DNA from: Candidatus Villigracilis saccharophilus | GTDB taxonomy: Bacteria > Chloroflexota > Anaerolineae > Anaerolineales > Villigracilaceae | Assembly: GCA_016709305.1 (NCBI GenBank) | Contig: JADJNA010000055.1 | Span: forward strand, 186,001-250,000 | Direction of reading: 5' to 3' | Length of the DNA: 64,000 nucleotides | Part shown: in pieces, positions 1 through 9,436 of the stretch | Layout of the letters: each line of letters opens with the position of its first letter | Numbering within the stretch: position 1 is the stretch's first letter | Notes under the pieces: generated by a model | What the model saw: only the letters and a program-made list of their open reading frames with translations | The model's database searches: none | Told to the model about the DNA's origin: nothing | Made by a program: the position numbers and the translations under genes

Positions 1-337
1 GAACTGAAGGCTTGCTCATCCGAATGACCTTCCGTAGTACTGGCGAAGACAACCTGCTTTGGCCGACAGGCGTGGGCGCGGGTGATTTCATTCAACAAGG
101 AACATTGAATGTGGCTGTCCAGCCTGCGCGGCGCATTTTTTTGTGTGTCCCACCGGGCAGGTGAACGAAATCTGGTATCACGGCCATGCAGAGACTGAAC
201 CCAACTTCCAGCGCAGAGATATGGAATTTGGATTCATATTTTCGCTGACCGGTTTCTACTGCAAAGAAGGTCACAACTTGAGCGGCAAACTCCAGCGCGT
301 AGGTGAGATGATCATAGCTTCACTCAAGGTGCCGTAA
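1..337 (+). pseudogene. 3' end of an unrecognised gene, frameshifted
   Basis: The window opens inside a reading frame (frame 3 from base 3) that stays open to about base 165. The coding signal then continues in frame 2 and ends at TAA 335-337. The switch lies close to the T-rich run at 134-142, where both frames read a similar ..FLVCPTGQVNE.. junction, so one base is probably gained or lost there. The joined product would be about 110 residues of a C-terminal part. I do not recognise the family and assign no function. It ends 54 bases before the next gene on the same strand. Confidence 0.35.
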
Positions 338-391
338 GAGTAGGTACAGATCTTGAAGCAGCAATAAAGACTTGATTTTAAGGATGGAGAT

Positions 392-1423
392 ATGGCTGTC
401 AAACAATTTATCCTGGATTCAGCAATACAAGCTGAAATCGTTCAAAGCCTCTCGGAGAAGTTGAGGGCTAATTATGTTTTCCCCGATATCGCTGAACAGA
501 TCTGTGTCTGTCTTCAAAAGCACTTGGAGGATGGGGACTACACCGATATCACCGAGGGTGAATTTTTAGCCTTGGCCCTGACCATGCACATGCAGGAAGT
601 CAATCACGATGAACACCTTTGGGTCAAGTGGCACCCAGAGCCCTTGCCTGTTGATGAGAGTCCGCAGAGTCTTAATCAGGAATGGCAGGATGAACGTAAG
701 TTGGAAGCGAGATTGGAGAATTATGGTCTGCACAGAGTGGAAAGACTGCCCGGGAATATCGGTTATCTCGATGTCCATTATTTACATCGGCCAGCCTGGG
801 GTGGTGATAGCGCATCTGCGGCCATGAATTTTTTAGCCAATGTTCAAGCTCTGATCATTGATCTGCGGAAATGTACAGGCGGTTATCCGGGTATGATCGC
901 CCTGATCAGTAGTTACCTTTTTGGTGAGGAGCCAGTCCACCTCGATAGCATCTACTGGCGTGACGACGACATCACCCAGTAATATTGGACTCTGCCGTAT
1001 GTGCCCGGCAAACGCTTTGTTGATAAACCAGTGTATGTCCTGATCAGCAGGGTCACCTTCTCGGGCGGGGAGGGATTTGCATATAACTTGCAGACCCGCA
1101 AGCGTGCAATCTTGGTAGGCGAGAAAACAGATGGCGGTGCTCACGTAGGCGCTTCTTATCGTTTGCATCAACACCTTGAAGTATACATCCCAGTTGGACG
1201 CGTCATCAACCCGGTGACCGGTAGAAATTGGGAGGGTAGTGGAGTCACACCAGATATTTCAATACCATCTGAAAAAGCCTTCGAGATTGCCTATAGGATG
1301 GCGCTTGAATCGATCCTTGTGAGTATTGGTGATTCGCCTTCTGGACCGTTCAAGACCCTGGCCAAGGAAGCACTGACCGCTCTTGAAAAAAGATGCCAGA
1401 CTTTACTGGATACCAGCAGGTGA
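392..1423 (+). pseudogene. S41 (IRBP/C-terminal-processing type) peptidase, interrupted by in-frame TAA
   Basis: The frame from ATG 392 gives an N-terminal helical domain typical of S41 peptidases of the interphotoreceptor-retinoid-binding type. It stops at TAA 980-982 and resumes in exactly the same frame with YWTLPYVPGKRF to TGA-free sequence ending at 1423. The nucleophile motif TFSGGE lies after the stop, at about 1052-1069, so the upstream product alone would be inactive. Without the stop the protein is about 343 residues, normal for this subfamily. A single base change (for example CAA to TAA) explains the break. An RBS-like aaggatggag precedes the start. Family membership is from motif recognition; whether the nonsense codon is real cannot be decided here. 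Confidence 0.75.
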
Positions 1424-1446
1424 AACATTTAAAAGGAGATAACGCC

Positions 1447-1887
1447 ATGTTGGAAAAAACGGATCTGTTGGGCGCTATTGTAGCCATCGCGTTCTATGTT
1501 TCAGCCATACTTGTTTTCTCTTTCAGGCTTCTGGGCAAGCCTCAATATGGAATTTGGATTGGATATTTCGAATTTCTTTTGGCGATCCCGATGATATTTC
1601 TTCTCCTGAAAGCCCCGCAGCTTGAGCGCCCAGTACTATACTATATCCAAATTGGCTGCATGCTGTCTTGGTTACTCGTGGAGACGCTGCTGGATTCCAT
1701 CCTAAAAATTGACTTTCGTAATATTAGATGGATTGTCATTAGCTATGTTGTTTTGTTCTTTTCAGGTACCGGTGGCATGCTGGGTGTGGCGTCCAATGCC
1801 GGTCAAGGATGGAGCATTTCAGCGATTATCCTGTTTTTAATTATGGCGGTATTGACATTTGTACAACGTGCCGTTACTGGCATGTAG
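1447..1887 (+). CDS. Small integral membrane protein of unknown function
   Basis: This is a 146-residue hydrophobic protein. The ATG at 1447 is chosen because AAAGGAGA lies eight bases upstream; the open frame extends further back into the preceding gene but without a ribosome site. Four to five membrane-spanning segments are visible (around residues 8-28, 36-54, 62-84, 95-113 and 120-140), with few charged residues in the loops. No enzymatic motif is present. It follows the broken S41 peptidase by 23 bases and is probably cotranscribed with it. I do not recognise the family; small four- or five-helix proteins of this kind are common as uncharacterised membrane proteins. Confidence 0.7.
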   Translation: MLEKTDLLGAIVAIAFYVSAILVFSFRLLGKPQYGIWIGYFEFLLAIPMIFLLLKAPQLERPVLYYIQIGCMLSWLLVETLLDSILKIDFRNIRWIVISYVVLFFSGTGGMLGVASNAGQGWSISAIILFLIMAVLTFVQRAVTGM

Positions 1888-1896
1888 GAGAATCCC

Positions 1897-2055
1897 ATGA
1901 GATATCTAACCGCAACAAGTCTGAACGCTTGCAGCGCCGCTACACCCAAACTAAAAAACTTTGTGAATATGTATGCCATTCTGGGTAATCAGACCTCGTG
2001 TGCGCGAAAAGTGATGCGTGATGTTCGCGAGTTGATCTGCGGAGAATTTCCATGA
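1897..2055 (+). CDS. Possible small ORF coupled to the following acetyltransferase
   Basis: This 52-codon frame opens with ATG at 1897, nine bases after the previous stop. GGAG six bases upstream is a fair ribosome site, and the stop overlaps the ATG of the next gene (ATGA at 2052-2055), as in translationally coupled genes. The product is basic, with four Cys, no hydrophobic segment and no recognisable domain. Given the frameshifts all around, it may instead be the remnant of a longer gene; an alternative frame across 1910-1985 also looks protein-like. Existence as a real gene is uncertain. Confidence 0.25.
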   Translation: MRYLTATSLNACSAATPKLKNFVNMYAILGNQTSCARKVMRDVRELICGEFP

Positions 2056-2834
2056 TCGAACTTGAATCTGAAAACTATCTAAAAGTTCTACCCTTGTTGA
2101 AAAATATCAAACAGGCTGTTCTACCTTGCGCGGTCTGCGAAGGATACAACCCTGGACGCATTTTTGTGGACGATGAACAAGACCCACAAACAGCCATGAT
2201 CTGGACACCCGTCGGATATTACTTTTTGGTTTTAGGGCAGGGACAAAAACTTGATGAAGTATCCAATTTGTTGACAGGGACTTTCATCTCCGCCTCCAAA
2301 GCAATTGGCGAGACGGGATTTATCCTCATTGCAGAGTTTGATAATTGGAGAGAAAAAACATCCGCGCTGTTGAATAATCGTGAGGTCATCGAGATTTTTC
2401 GCCGCCCGTTCAAATTTTATACAGAACACTTCAACGAAAACTGGCGCGAGAAAATCCCTGCTGGCTTTTACTTGAAACGTGTGGAAGAGTCTCTTGCCGA
2501 GCAGGCGCGTATTCTTGGCAGCAGGAAATCGCTCGATGATTTCATCTCGCATGGTATTGGATACGCCTTGATGGATGGCGATAAACTCGCGAGCGTATGT
2601 TCGAGTGTTTTCGTCTCGTCCACGAGGGTTGAGATTGACGTTCACACCGAGGAAGAATATCGCCGCAAGGGTTTCGCTGTCATCACAGCCTCCGCCTTGA
2701 TCGAAGAATGTCTGCAGCAGGGAAAACAACCCAATTGGGAGTGTTTCTGGGAGAACAAAGAATCCACTGCGCTGGCGCTCAAACTTGGCTTTAAGCAACT
2801 CGCTGATTATCCTGTCTATTTTTGGGAGGAGTAA
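2052..2834 (+). CDS. GNAT-family acetyltransferase
   Basis: Intact 260-residue protein. The C-terminal half shows the GNAT acetyl-CoA-binding pattern: a beta strand with SSTRVEIDV, then the pyrophosphate-binding loop in EEYRRKGFA (about residues 205-213), followed by the alternating strand and helix ending in ALALKLGFKQL. The longer N-terminal half matches the GNAT_acetyltran type, related to zwittermicin-resistance acetyltransferases, rather than the short RimI type. The substrate cannot be read from sequence. It is first of four acetyltransferase or phosphotransferase genes in a row (2.0-5.8 kb), a grouping that could serve antibiotic or metabolite modification. It ends six bases before the next gene. 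Confidence 0.8.
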   Translation: MIELESENYLKVLPLLKNIKQAVLPCAVCEGYNPGRIFVDDEQDPQTAMIWTPVGYYFLVLGQGQKLDEVSNLLTGTFISASKAIGETGFILIAEFDNWREKTSALLNNREVIEIFRRPFKFYTEHFNENWREKIPAGFYLKRVEESLAEQARILGSRKSLDDFISHGIGYALMDGDKLASVCSSVFVSSTRVEIDVHTEEEYRRKGFAVITASALIEECLQQGKQPNWECFWENKESTALALKLGFKQLADYPVYFWEE

Positions 2835-2840
2835 ATTTCC

Positions 2841-3844
2841 ATGAAACCTTATTCTCAACTCACCGTGCGCGGACAGGCTCGCCGCTTGCGCGTGCTGGCA
2901 CTCAATGCGCTCAAGCATTACAAGTTGAACGTCGCGCGGCTAAGTCTTGTCACCAATGACATGAATGGCATCTTTCGCGTTGATATGCGTGCTGGAGAAA
3001 AGTATATTCTGCGGGTCACCCTGCCCGAAGGTGGACACGACCGAGACCACATCGCCGCGGAAATGGATTGGCTTGCGGCACTTGCGCGTGACACAAATCT
3101 CAGCGTGCCGCGTCCGCTTCCAGCGAAGGACGGTTCGCTCGTCGTCGAAGCCAGCGCGTATGGAGTCCCGAAGCGCGGCTGTGCGAGATTTTTTCATGGG
3201 TGGATGGCAAAGACCTCGCCGAGGATATGTCCGCAGTCAACATCGCCAAATTGGGCGAGTTGATGGCGGGACTTCACATCCACGCGCTGACCTATCATCC
3301 GCCCGCTGAACTTTCTCTCCTGTGTTTTGACCGCGTCTTTCCTTTCCCCGAGCCTGTCGTGCTTTTTGATGACCAGTTCGCCACCCTGTTCCCAGCCAGG
3401 CGTCGCGCAATTTATGAAAAGGCAATCGCGTGGGCGCAAGATTCGATTGACCAGCTAAAAGCCAGCGGCGAGCCGATGAGAATCCTGCATGGCGACCTGC
3501 ACCAGTGGAATGTCCGCAACGCGCGTGGAATTCTCTCCCCGATTGATTTCGAAGACCTGATGCTGGGCTGGACTACGCAGGATATTGCCACCACGTTGTA
3601 CTACTTCGATGCGGAGAATTTTTCCGCTCTGCGCGACGCGTTTCAAACAGGATACGAACGTCGCAGCCCATGGCCCGAAAAACGCGCGGGCGAAATTGAT
3701 TCGTTCATAGCCGCGCGCGGACTCGGTTTGGCGAATTTCATTCTCAATGATCCCAACCCCGCATGGAAAGATAAGGCAGGAGAATTTATCGATCGCGTGG
3801 AAAAACGCCTGCGTGGATTGATGAAAAGGAATCACATGTTATAA
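2841..3844 (+). pseudogene. APH-family (aminoglycoside/homoserine-kinase-like) phosphotransferase, one frameshift
   Basis: The N-lobe (ATG 2841, frame 3) covers the nucleotide-binding strands, including GIFRVDMRAGEKYILRV. The frame is then lost at about 3168, where one G seems to be missing: inserting it gives a continuous ..GVPEARLCEIFSWVDGKDL.. junction. The rest runs in frame 2 to TAA 3842-3844. The catalytic loop HGDLHQWNV (about 3490-3516) and the metal-binding IDFEDLMLGW (about 3541-3570) are perfect, so the gene was recently functional. Full length would be about 334 residues, normal for the APH superfamily. These kinases phosphorylate small hydroxylated molecules; the substrate here is unknown. 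The gene overlaps nothing and sits between acetyltransferase genes. Confidence 0.8.
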
Positions 3845-3852
3845 AACTTTCA

Positions 3853-4785
3853 ATGCGTTTATATAACGACAACGAAGACTAATGGCGCATCCGCGAATTT
3901 TTGCGTCAGGTGACGTTGCTCAACAATCGTTGTGATTTGTTCTGGCACGTCACGCGTTGGGATTATTTATTTTGGTCTTTCAAACCCGATGATGAAAAGA
4001 TCAGACTTAAGGAGACTGTGTTCATTTGGGAAACGGAAAGCGGACAGATCGCTGCCGTCCTAACCATGAAGATCGCGGGTGCGTATTCCTGCAAATCCCC
4101 CCCCCTGATTTTTGCGCCACTGAACTCGAAGCAGAGATGATCGCGATCGCGGAAAAACATCTGACCAGCGCCACACTCGACAGGGATCGTAAACCCAGAT
4201 TTTGGGTTTCGTCTGGTTCGCAGGACAAAGCGCGGCTTTAAACGCATGGATCTGAAGGAATACAAACATCACTGTTCATTGGATGACCCGCTGCCCGATG
4301 TGCCAGCGACGCCAGGTTACACGATCCGCGCCTTAGGCAATGGCTTGGAACTGCTCGAACGCTGTTATGCCATGGGACCTGGATTCTACAAAGATGATGT
4401 CAATGCCACGCGCGCGAAGCGCGATCACCCAGGGTGGTATCGCAGCCTGCAATCCGCCCGGTTGTATCGTTGCGACCTGGATCTTATTGTGGTGGCATCC
4501 CATGGAAACATTGCAGCATTCTGCTCCATCTGGTTTGACGATGTTACGCGTACCGCGTGCTTCGAGCCAGTTGCAATTGTCCCAGCCCATCAAAGGCGCG
4601 GGCTTGCACGGGCAATAATGATCGAAGGCATGCACCGTATCAAACACATGGGCTGTAAGGTTGTATTTGTCAGCGGGTCTTCCGCGGTGGCGAACGCCTA
4701 ATATTTCTCCGTCATGGGCGGAGAACATGATATTTATGAACTGTGGGAAAAATCGTTGAAGGTTGAAAGGAATTACATCAGATGA
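3853..4785 (+). pseudogene. Broken GNAT acetyltransferase, tandem paralogue of the next gene
   Basis: Read with two frame changes (between about 4060 and 4090, and at about 4235) and through two in-frame TAA codons (3880-3882 and 4699-4701), the product aligns along its whole length with the intact gene at 4782. Shared features are the start (FLRQV..LLNN against FLREVFLLND), the middle (DVPATPGYTIRALG against DVPFPDGYVIRLMG) and the acetyl-CoA loop (HQRRGLARAIM against HWRRGLGKAVM). The original stop TGA at 4783-4785 overlaps the ATG of the paralogue, so the pair was once translationally coupled. Four separate lesions in one gene are more than its neighbours show, so true decay after duplication is plausible, though sequence error may add to it. 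Confidence 0.75.
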
Positions 4786-5711
4786 AACTTACGCTGCACA
4801 TCTGCGACAAAGAAGACAAATTCTGGCGCGCGCGGAATTTTTTACGCGAAGTTTTTCTGCTCAACGACAGACTCGAACACAGCTGGCATGTTGCCCGCCT
4901 CGATTATTGGCGCTGGCATTACATCCTCACTTGTAACATTTGCAAATCGGTTGAAGCAGGCATGGCGCTGTGGGAAAATGCCGATGCCAAAATCGTCGCT
5001 GCGTTGAATCATCTCGGCGGCAGTGAACTCCGCCTGCATGTCCATCCACAGTTTTACTCAGCGAACTTGGAACATGAAATGCTCGCATATGCCGAAGAAA
5101 ATTATTTCGCCACGGCTGAAGATGGTAGGCGATATATTTATTTGCCAATTTTCCAAGATGATACACGCCGACAGGGACTTGTGCAAAGCAGGGGCTATAA
5201 AAAACAAGAAGGCTGGGGACATCACTACCGCCGTGATTTGAATTCGCCCATCCCTGATGTGCCGTTTCCTGATGGTTACGTCATCCGCTTGATGGGCGGC
5301 GTGGAAGAATACCCCGCGCGGAGTTGGTGCTCGTGGCGGGCATTCCACAACGACGAACCTGATTCAAATTACGATGGCGATTATGCGTGGTACGCGAATC
5401 TGCAATCCGCGCCGCTGTATCGCCGCGATCTGGATGTGGTTGCGTCCGCGCCTGATGGCAGCATCGCCGCGTTCTGCACCATCTTCTATGATGATTACAC
5501 CCGCAGCGCGGTTACTGTGCTGGTTGGCGTTGCTGCCGAACACTGGCGGCGCGGACTCGGCAAAGCCGTGATGACCGAAGGATTGAGCAGACTCAAGACG
5601 TTGGGCTGCACGCGCGTCTTTTCCACCGCCCATGAAGAACCCGCCGATGCGTTGTACCGCTCCATGCTGAAAGATATGAAAATTACAGATACGTGGCTGA
5701 AAGTATTGTGA
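4782..5711 (+). CDS. GNAT-family acetyltransferase (intact paralogue)
   Basis: Intact 309-residue protein whose N-terminal 150 residues form one degenerate GNAT-like half. The C-terminal half carries the functional acetyl-CoA-binding motif EHWRRGLGKAVM (about residues 245-256), with the preceding strand AVTVLVGVA. The ATG lies in ATGA overlapping the stop of the broken upstream copy, and GAAAGGAATTAC gives a weak ribosome site. The double-GNAT length of about 310 residues resembles mycothiol-synthase-like architecture, but no substrate can be assigned. It is the only undamaged member of the tandem pair. Confidence 0.8.
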   Translation: MKLTLHICDKEDKFWRARNFLREVFLLNDRLEHSWHVARLDYWRWHYILTCNICKSVEAGMALWENADAKIVAALNHLGGSELRLHVHPQFYSANLEHEMLAYAEENYFATAEDGRRYIYLPIFQDDTRRQGLVQSRGYKKQEGWGHHYRRDLNSPIPDVPFPDGYVIRLMGGVEEYPARSWCSWRAFHNDEPDSNYDGDYAWYANLQSAPLYRRDLDVVASAPDGSIAAFCTIFYDDYTRSAVTVLVGVAAEHWRRGLGKAVMTEGLSRLKTLGCTRVFSTAHEEPADALYRSMLKDMKITDTWLKVL

Positions 5712-5716
5712 CATTT

Positions 5717-5803
5717 ATGCTTACCTCTCGAGAATTATCGCGCAATGAAATCGAAAGCGTCTGGAACATTGACCGTCGCGAAGTGATTGACCATGTCTAT
5801 TAA
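5717..5803 (+). pseudogene. N-terminal fragment of another GNAT acetyltransferase
   Basis: The first 28 codons from ATG 5717 read like the start of a short GNAT acetyltransferase (SRELSRNEIESVWNIDRREVI), then hit TAA at 5801-5803. No continuation is visible downstream in any frame; the sequence switches at once to the reverse-strand Crp-like fragment. It begins five bases after the preceding acetyltransferase, so it was probably the next gene of that run, cut off by a deletion or by a chimeric join. Confidence 0.5.
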
Positions 5804-6258
5804 CTGCGTTCAAGATGCAAAATCCCTTCCGTCTCAAGTGCATTTAATAAACGACTTAACACATCGCGCACGGTTCCAAGCCGGGCAGCCATCTCATCCA
5901 AAGTTGTCCAAGATCGGCGGGGAATAATCAAAGACCCATCCTTCAGTTCGGCATGACTCAAGAGGGCCCGCGCGATGCGAGCCTGCACACTTCGCAAACC
6001 GAGGTCTTCAACCAACAGCACATAATACAGCACACGGTCGCTCAAATGCTCAAGGCAAGCCAAAGCCAACTCTGGAAAACGCCTAGTCAGGGCAATCAGT
6101 GCCGAGCCTTCAATCGCCCAGGCGCTGACTTTTTCTAGGGCAATTTTTGATGCGAGACTTGTTAAAAGTCGAGACAAATGTCTACTTTTGTCCACTCGTG
6201 CCATGAAGGGAATTGTTTTACTTCTCCAACCTAGGGCGGATGAACGAGTAACCAGCAC
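5800..6258 (-). pseudogene. C-terminal part of a Crp/Fnr-family regulator, both ends lost
   Basis: Reverse-strand frame. Residues about 46-150 are clearly the end of a Crp/Fnr regulator: the dimer helix (FPELALACLEHLSDRVLYYV) and the winged helix with TTLDEMAARLGTVRDVLSRLL as recognition region. The cyclic-nucleotide-binding barrel is missing. The first 45 codons are unrelated and run through a sequence repeated at 40.2 kb. The C-terminus also stops early at LHLERS; full-length relatives, such as the one at 54.4 kb, continue with an IRILD stretch. Its truncated 3' end meets the truncated GNAT fragment within four bases. It cannot be a working regulator as written. Confidence 0.65.
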
Positions 6259-6259
6259 A
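6159..6259. repeat. Dispersed repeat, copy A (partner at 40179-40273)
   Basis: About 100 bases starting TTGTTAAAAGTCGAGACAAA and ending AGCACA are repeated in the same orientation at 40.2 kb, with roughly 80 percent identity and a few single-base gaps. Both copies contain the dyad GACAAATGTC and the segment GTCCACTCGTG. Here the repeat forms the 5' part of the truncated Crp-like frame and the upstream region of the tldD gene. It could be an old promoter/operator region or a mobile-element end; I see no transposase nearby. Confidence 0.6.
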
Positions 6260-6424
6260 GGCAGTCAACCACCGTCAACTTATGAAACGTCTCTACCCAA
6301 AATATTCTTATCATCTGATCGACTTCAGTTCACTCTCAGTTTTGTTACTCATGAGTTCAGCCAGTCTGTAACATGATAATATATGGAAATACCCAAGAAA
6401 GCTGATATTCAAAAGGAGAGTTCT

Positions 6425-7879
6425 ATGCAAAAGCAATTAAAAGAGCAGATTGAACGACTCAAAAAGGCAGGTGCAACATATGTGGATGCGCGCTGGTACC
6501 CTGTTGAAGAAGCCAATTATTTAATGATGTGGAACGGCAACTTGAAAACCGCAGCATCTTCACGAGAGAGCGGTGTGGGCATCCGCGCGCTTTACAATGG
6601 TGCATGGGGATTCTCTGCATCGTCGGATGTGAGTAATATCGGCGCTTTATTTAACAAGGCTTTTGATAATGCCCGGATCGCGGCAGAGCGTGTAACATTC
6701 CCCATTCGACTCGCTGAGAAAGAATCAATTCAGGCTTCATTCAACAGCCCGAATCGCATCGACCCGTTTACTGTTTCACTGGCTGACAAGATTTCATTCC
6801 TGAAAGAGATGGATGAAAAACTAAATCAGCCCGGTGTTGCACAGCGCGTCTGCGAATTGATCTTCATGCGCAAACAGATCGTTTACATCGACTCGGAAGG
6901 CAGTGAGATCGAGAAGAATATCATCGAAGTTTTTCCGGGCATTCAAGTGATGGGCATCGATGCGCAGGGTGAGTCGCACGGGCGGAAATTCAGTCCATCG
7001 CGCATGGGCAACACACGCGGTTGGGAAACAGTTGACCGGCAATTGTTTATTGAGAACGCTGAACGGATCGTCAAAGAGATGAATGAAGTTCTTGTGGCGG
7101 AAGATTGTCCGAAGGAAGAACGCTCTGTGATTTTATTGCCCGGCATTATGTTCCTGCAAACACATGAGACGATCGGTCACGCGCTTGAGCTTGATCGCAT
7201 TCTCGGATATGAACTTGGATTTGCTGGCGGCTCGTTCGTGACGCTTAGTGATTTTGGAAATTTGCGTTATGGCTCAACCAAATTGACCGCTCGCGCCGAT
7301 GCGACTCTTCCGAATAGCCCGGGCAGTTTTGGCTATGATGATGACGGCGTCGCCGCGCAAAACAATCTGCTTATTGACAAGGGAATTCTTGTGGGTGCAA
7401 TCACCGGCCGTCAGATGGTGGAAGAAGCGAATGCCCGCGCCCGCAAACAGATTTTCAACGGCAGCGGTGGAGCAAATCGCGCGACTGCATTTTATCGTGT
7501 GCCGATCGAACGCATGACCAACATCAACATTGATCCTGGTGATGATGGTTCGTTGGAAGATATTATCAGGAATACCGAAAAGGGCATCATTCTCGATGGG
7601 GAAAAGAGTTGGTCTATCGGCTCGAACCGTGAACAATTCCATTTCGCGACCGACATTGGCTGGCTGGTGGAAGATGGCAAGGTCATGCGTGTAGTGAAGA
7701 ATTCGACCTACAAAGGCGAGACTGTTAAGTTTTACAATTCGCTTTCCGCGGTAGGTGATCAGTCCACCTGGGAAGTTCATTATGTGAACAACTGCGGTAA
7801 AGGTCAGCCCAACCAGATCATGCAATTGGGTCACGGCGTTCCCGTCTGTCGTTTTGACAACGTGAGAATAGGAGAGTAG
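6425..7879 (+). CDS. tldD: TldD-type metalloprotease subunit
   Basis: Intact, 484 residues from ATG 6425, chosen for the AAAAGGAGAG ribosome site seven bases upstream; the frame is open further back without one. The zinc motif HETIGH occupies residues 247-252, matching the HExxxH of TldD. The glycine- and serine-rich C-terminal barrel, with the NGSGGANRA region, is also typical. TldD pairs with TldE/PmbA, encoded three bases downstream, as a heterodimeric peptidase that degrades unfolded peptides and processes modified peptides in the cytoplasm. Only this subunit carries the zinc site. No peptide precursor gene is recognisable nearby. Confidence 0.92.
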   Translation: MQKQLKEQIERLKKAGATYVDARWYPVEEANYLMMWNGNLKTAASSRESGVGIRALYNGAWGFSASSDVSNIGALFNKAFDNARIAAERVTFPIRLAEKESIQASFNSPNRIDPFTVSLADKISFLKEMDEKLNQPGVAQRVCELIFMRKQIVYIDSEGSEIEKNIIEVFPGIQVMGIDAQGESHGRKFSPSRMGNTRGWETVDRQLFIENAERIVKEMNEVLVAEDCPKEERSVILLPGIMFLQTHETIGHALELDRILGYELGFAGGSFVTLSDFGNLRYGSTKLTARADATLPNSPGSFGYDDDGVAAQNNLLIDKGILVGAITGRQMVEEANARARKQIFNGSGGANRATAFYRVPIERMTNINIDPGDDGSLEDIIRNTEKGIILDGEKSWSIGSNREQFHFATDIGWLVEDGKVMRVVKNSTYKGETVKFYNSLSAVGDQSTWEVHYVNNCGKGQPNQIMQLGHGVPVCRFDNVRIGE

Positions 7880-7881
7880 CC

Positions 7882-9267
7882 ATGAAGGATCAAATCTTAC
7901 AAACCTTGCGCGATCTGCGCGCCTATGCCCTCTCAAAAAAAGTGGAAGCCGCATTTTTCTATCACGAAGAAGACAGCTACCTGATGCGCTTTGCCAATTC
8001 TGCAATTTCGTTGAATACCAATGAGCATTTGATTCGATTGGAGATCACGGCCTATGAAGATCGAAAGCGCGCCTCCTACGAGCTGATCACTGACCTGCAA
8101 AAACTGGAAGAGATGAAGCAAGGCGTGGATATCGCTGCTGAAATGGTGAAACATGCCATGCCATTAAGTTATCAGCCGACAATTCCAACCTTCGCCGAAT
8201 CTTTTGCAGGTGAAAGCGGTTTTGATTCTGCGCTGGCAGCCATCAGCAATGGAGAGCGCCTGGCATATTTCAACGAGGCAGTCAAAGGTTTGGAGACCGA
8301 TGATATAAAACTCTCCGGCATCTTTTCCTGCGGGGCAAACATAGTAGCGCAGGTCAATACACGTTCGGAGCACACGCAATATTTCAAGACATCCGACGCA
8401 CAGGTCAGCATCGTGCTTTCACACCCCACGCTCAAATGGGAAGTGATCGCCGAGCAGTCTGCGCAGAAAAAAGCGGACTTGAATCCGTCTGCTCTTCATC
8501 GTGACTTGTCGTTCCTATTGGATCGTTATCAAAATGATGCGCCGCAGCAAATTCCTCTTGGCAAATATGATATTGTCTTTGGCTCCGCGGCCTCGGGAGA
8601 TTTGTTGAATGTGATGAATTGGATCGGCTTCAGTGGTGGAGCGATGAAGCGCGGTTTTTCCTTCATCAGTGCAGACCAGGTTGGGACAAAGGTTTTCTCG
8701 GATAAGTTCAATCTTACAGATGAACCCGCATGCCTGGAAACTTTCCCGTTCCAACGCGATATGATGGGCATGTCACGCAAATCTTTTCCTATTTTTGAAA
8801 ACGGTGTTTTCAAATCCTTTACCTGGGAGCAGGATGAAGCCGATGAGTTTGAAGCTCAGCCAACTGGCCACTCGGTAATGCATATGAGTCTTGTGTTGAG
8901 CGGCGGAGATAAAAATGTAAGCACACTCGAGGAATTGATGGCGATACCGCGTGATAATGATGTTCTTTATATTCCCTTCCTACATTACATGAATCTAGTC
9001 AACCCATCCAAGGGATTGATCACTGCCAGCTCGCGCTTTGGAGCGTTGCTGCTCAAGAAAGATGGTTCAGTGATTGTGCCATACAATGTGCGTGTCACTC
9101 AGAGCTTGCTTGACATCTTTGGTGACAAAGTCGCGTGGATGTCAAAATCTCAGACGGTCAATAACACATCCCAGAGCTATGGCTCACGCAACCCCACGGC
9201 AATCGTGGTGCCGACCTTCATTCGAGTCAATGACCTGGAGATATCGCACTCCAACTCATCTTATTAG
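7882..9267 (+). CDS. tldE: TldE/PmbA-type partner subunit
   Basis: Intact 461-residue protein starting two bases after the tldD stop, with GGAGAG in the 3' end of tldD as ribosome site. It has the same two-domain fold as TldD, with a C-terminal beta barrel ending in NPTAIVVPTFIRVNDLEIS, but lacks the HExxxH zinc motif, as expected for the TldE/PmbA subunit. Tight spacing shows an operon of two. A strong 18-bp stem-loop follows directly, which closes the transcription unit. Confidence 0.88.
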   Translation: MKDQILQTLRDLRAYALSKKVEAAFFYHEEDSYLMRFANSAISLNTNEHLIRLEITAYEDRKRASYELITDLQKLEEMKQGVDIAAEMVKHAMPLSYQPTIPTFAESFAGESGFDSALAAISNGERLAYFNEAVKGLETDDIKLSGIFSCGANIVAQVNTRSEHTQYFKTSDAQVSIVLSHPTLKWEVIAEQSAQKKADLNPSALHRDLSFLLDRYQNDAPQQIPLGKYDIVFGSAASGDLLNVMNWIGFSGGAMKRGFSFISADQVGTKVFSDKFNLTDEPACLETFPFQRDMMGMSRKSFPIFENGVFKSFTWEQDEADEFEAQPTGHSVMHMSLVLSGGDKNVSTLEELMAIPRDNDVLYIPFLHYMNLVNPSKGLITASSRFGALLLKKDGSVIVPYNVRVTQSLLDIFGDKVAWMSKSQTVNNTSQSYGSRNPTAIVVPTFIRVNDLEISHSNSSY

Positions 9268-9273
9268 AATTTT

Positions 9274-9323
9274 CAGAATCAACACATCCCATTGCAAGTA
9301 AGCAGTGGGATGTGTTGATTCTG
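9274..9323 (+). terminator. Terminator-like hairpin after tldE
   Basis: A perfect 18-bp stem, CAGAATCAACACATCCCA (9274-9291) against 9306-9323, with a 14-base loop. It begins seven bases after the tldE stop. No long T run follows on either strand, so termination may be weak or the hairpin may stabilise the 3' end. Confidence 0.6.
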
Positions 9324-9436
9324 GGCTCCTTGATATGGTCAAGTACAATTGTGAGAAAGCCAGTTCGCAATCCTTCTTGAAATTTATCGGCAATATAACT
9401 CTTACAGCAAACAACCGCTTTTTTTGGAGAAGCACA

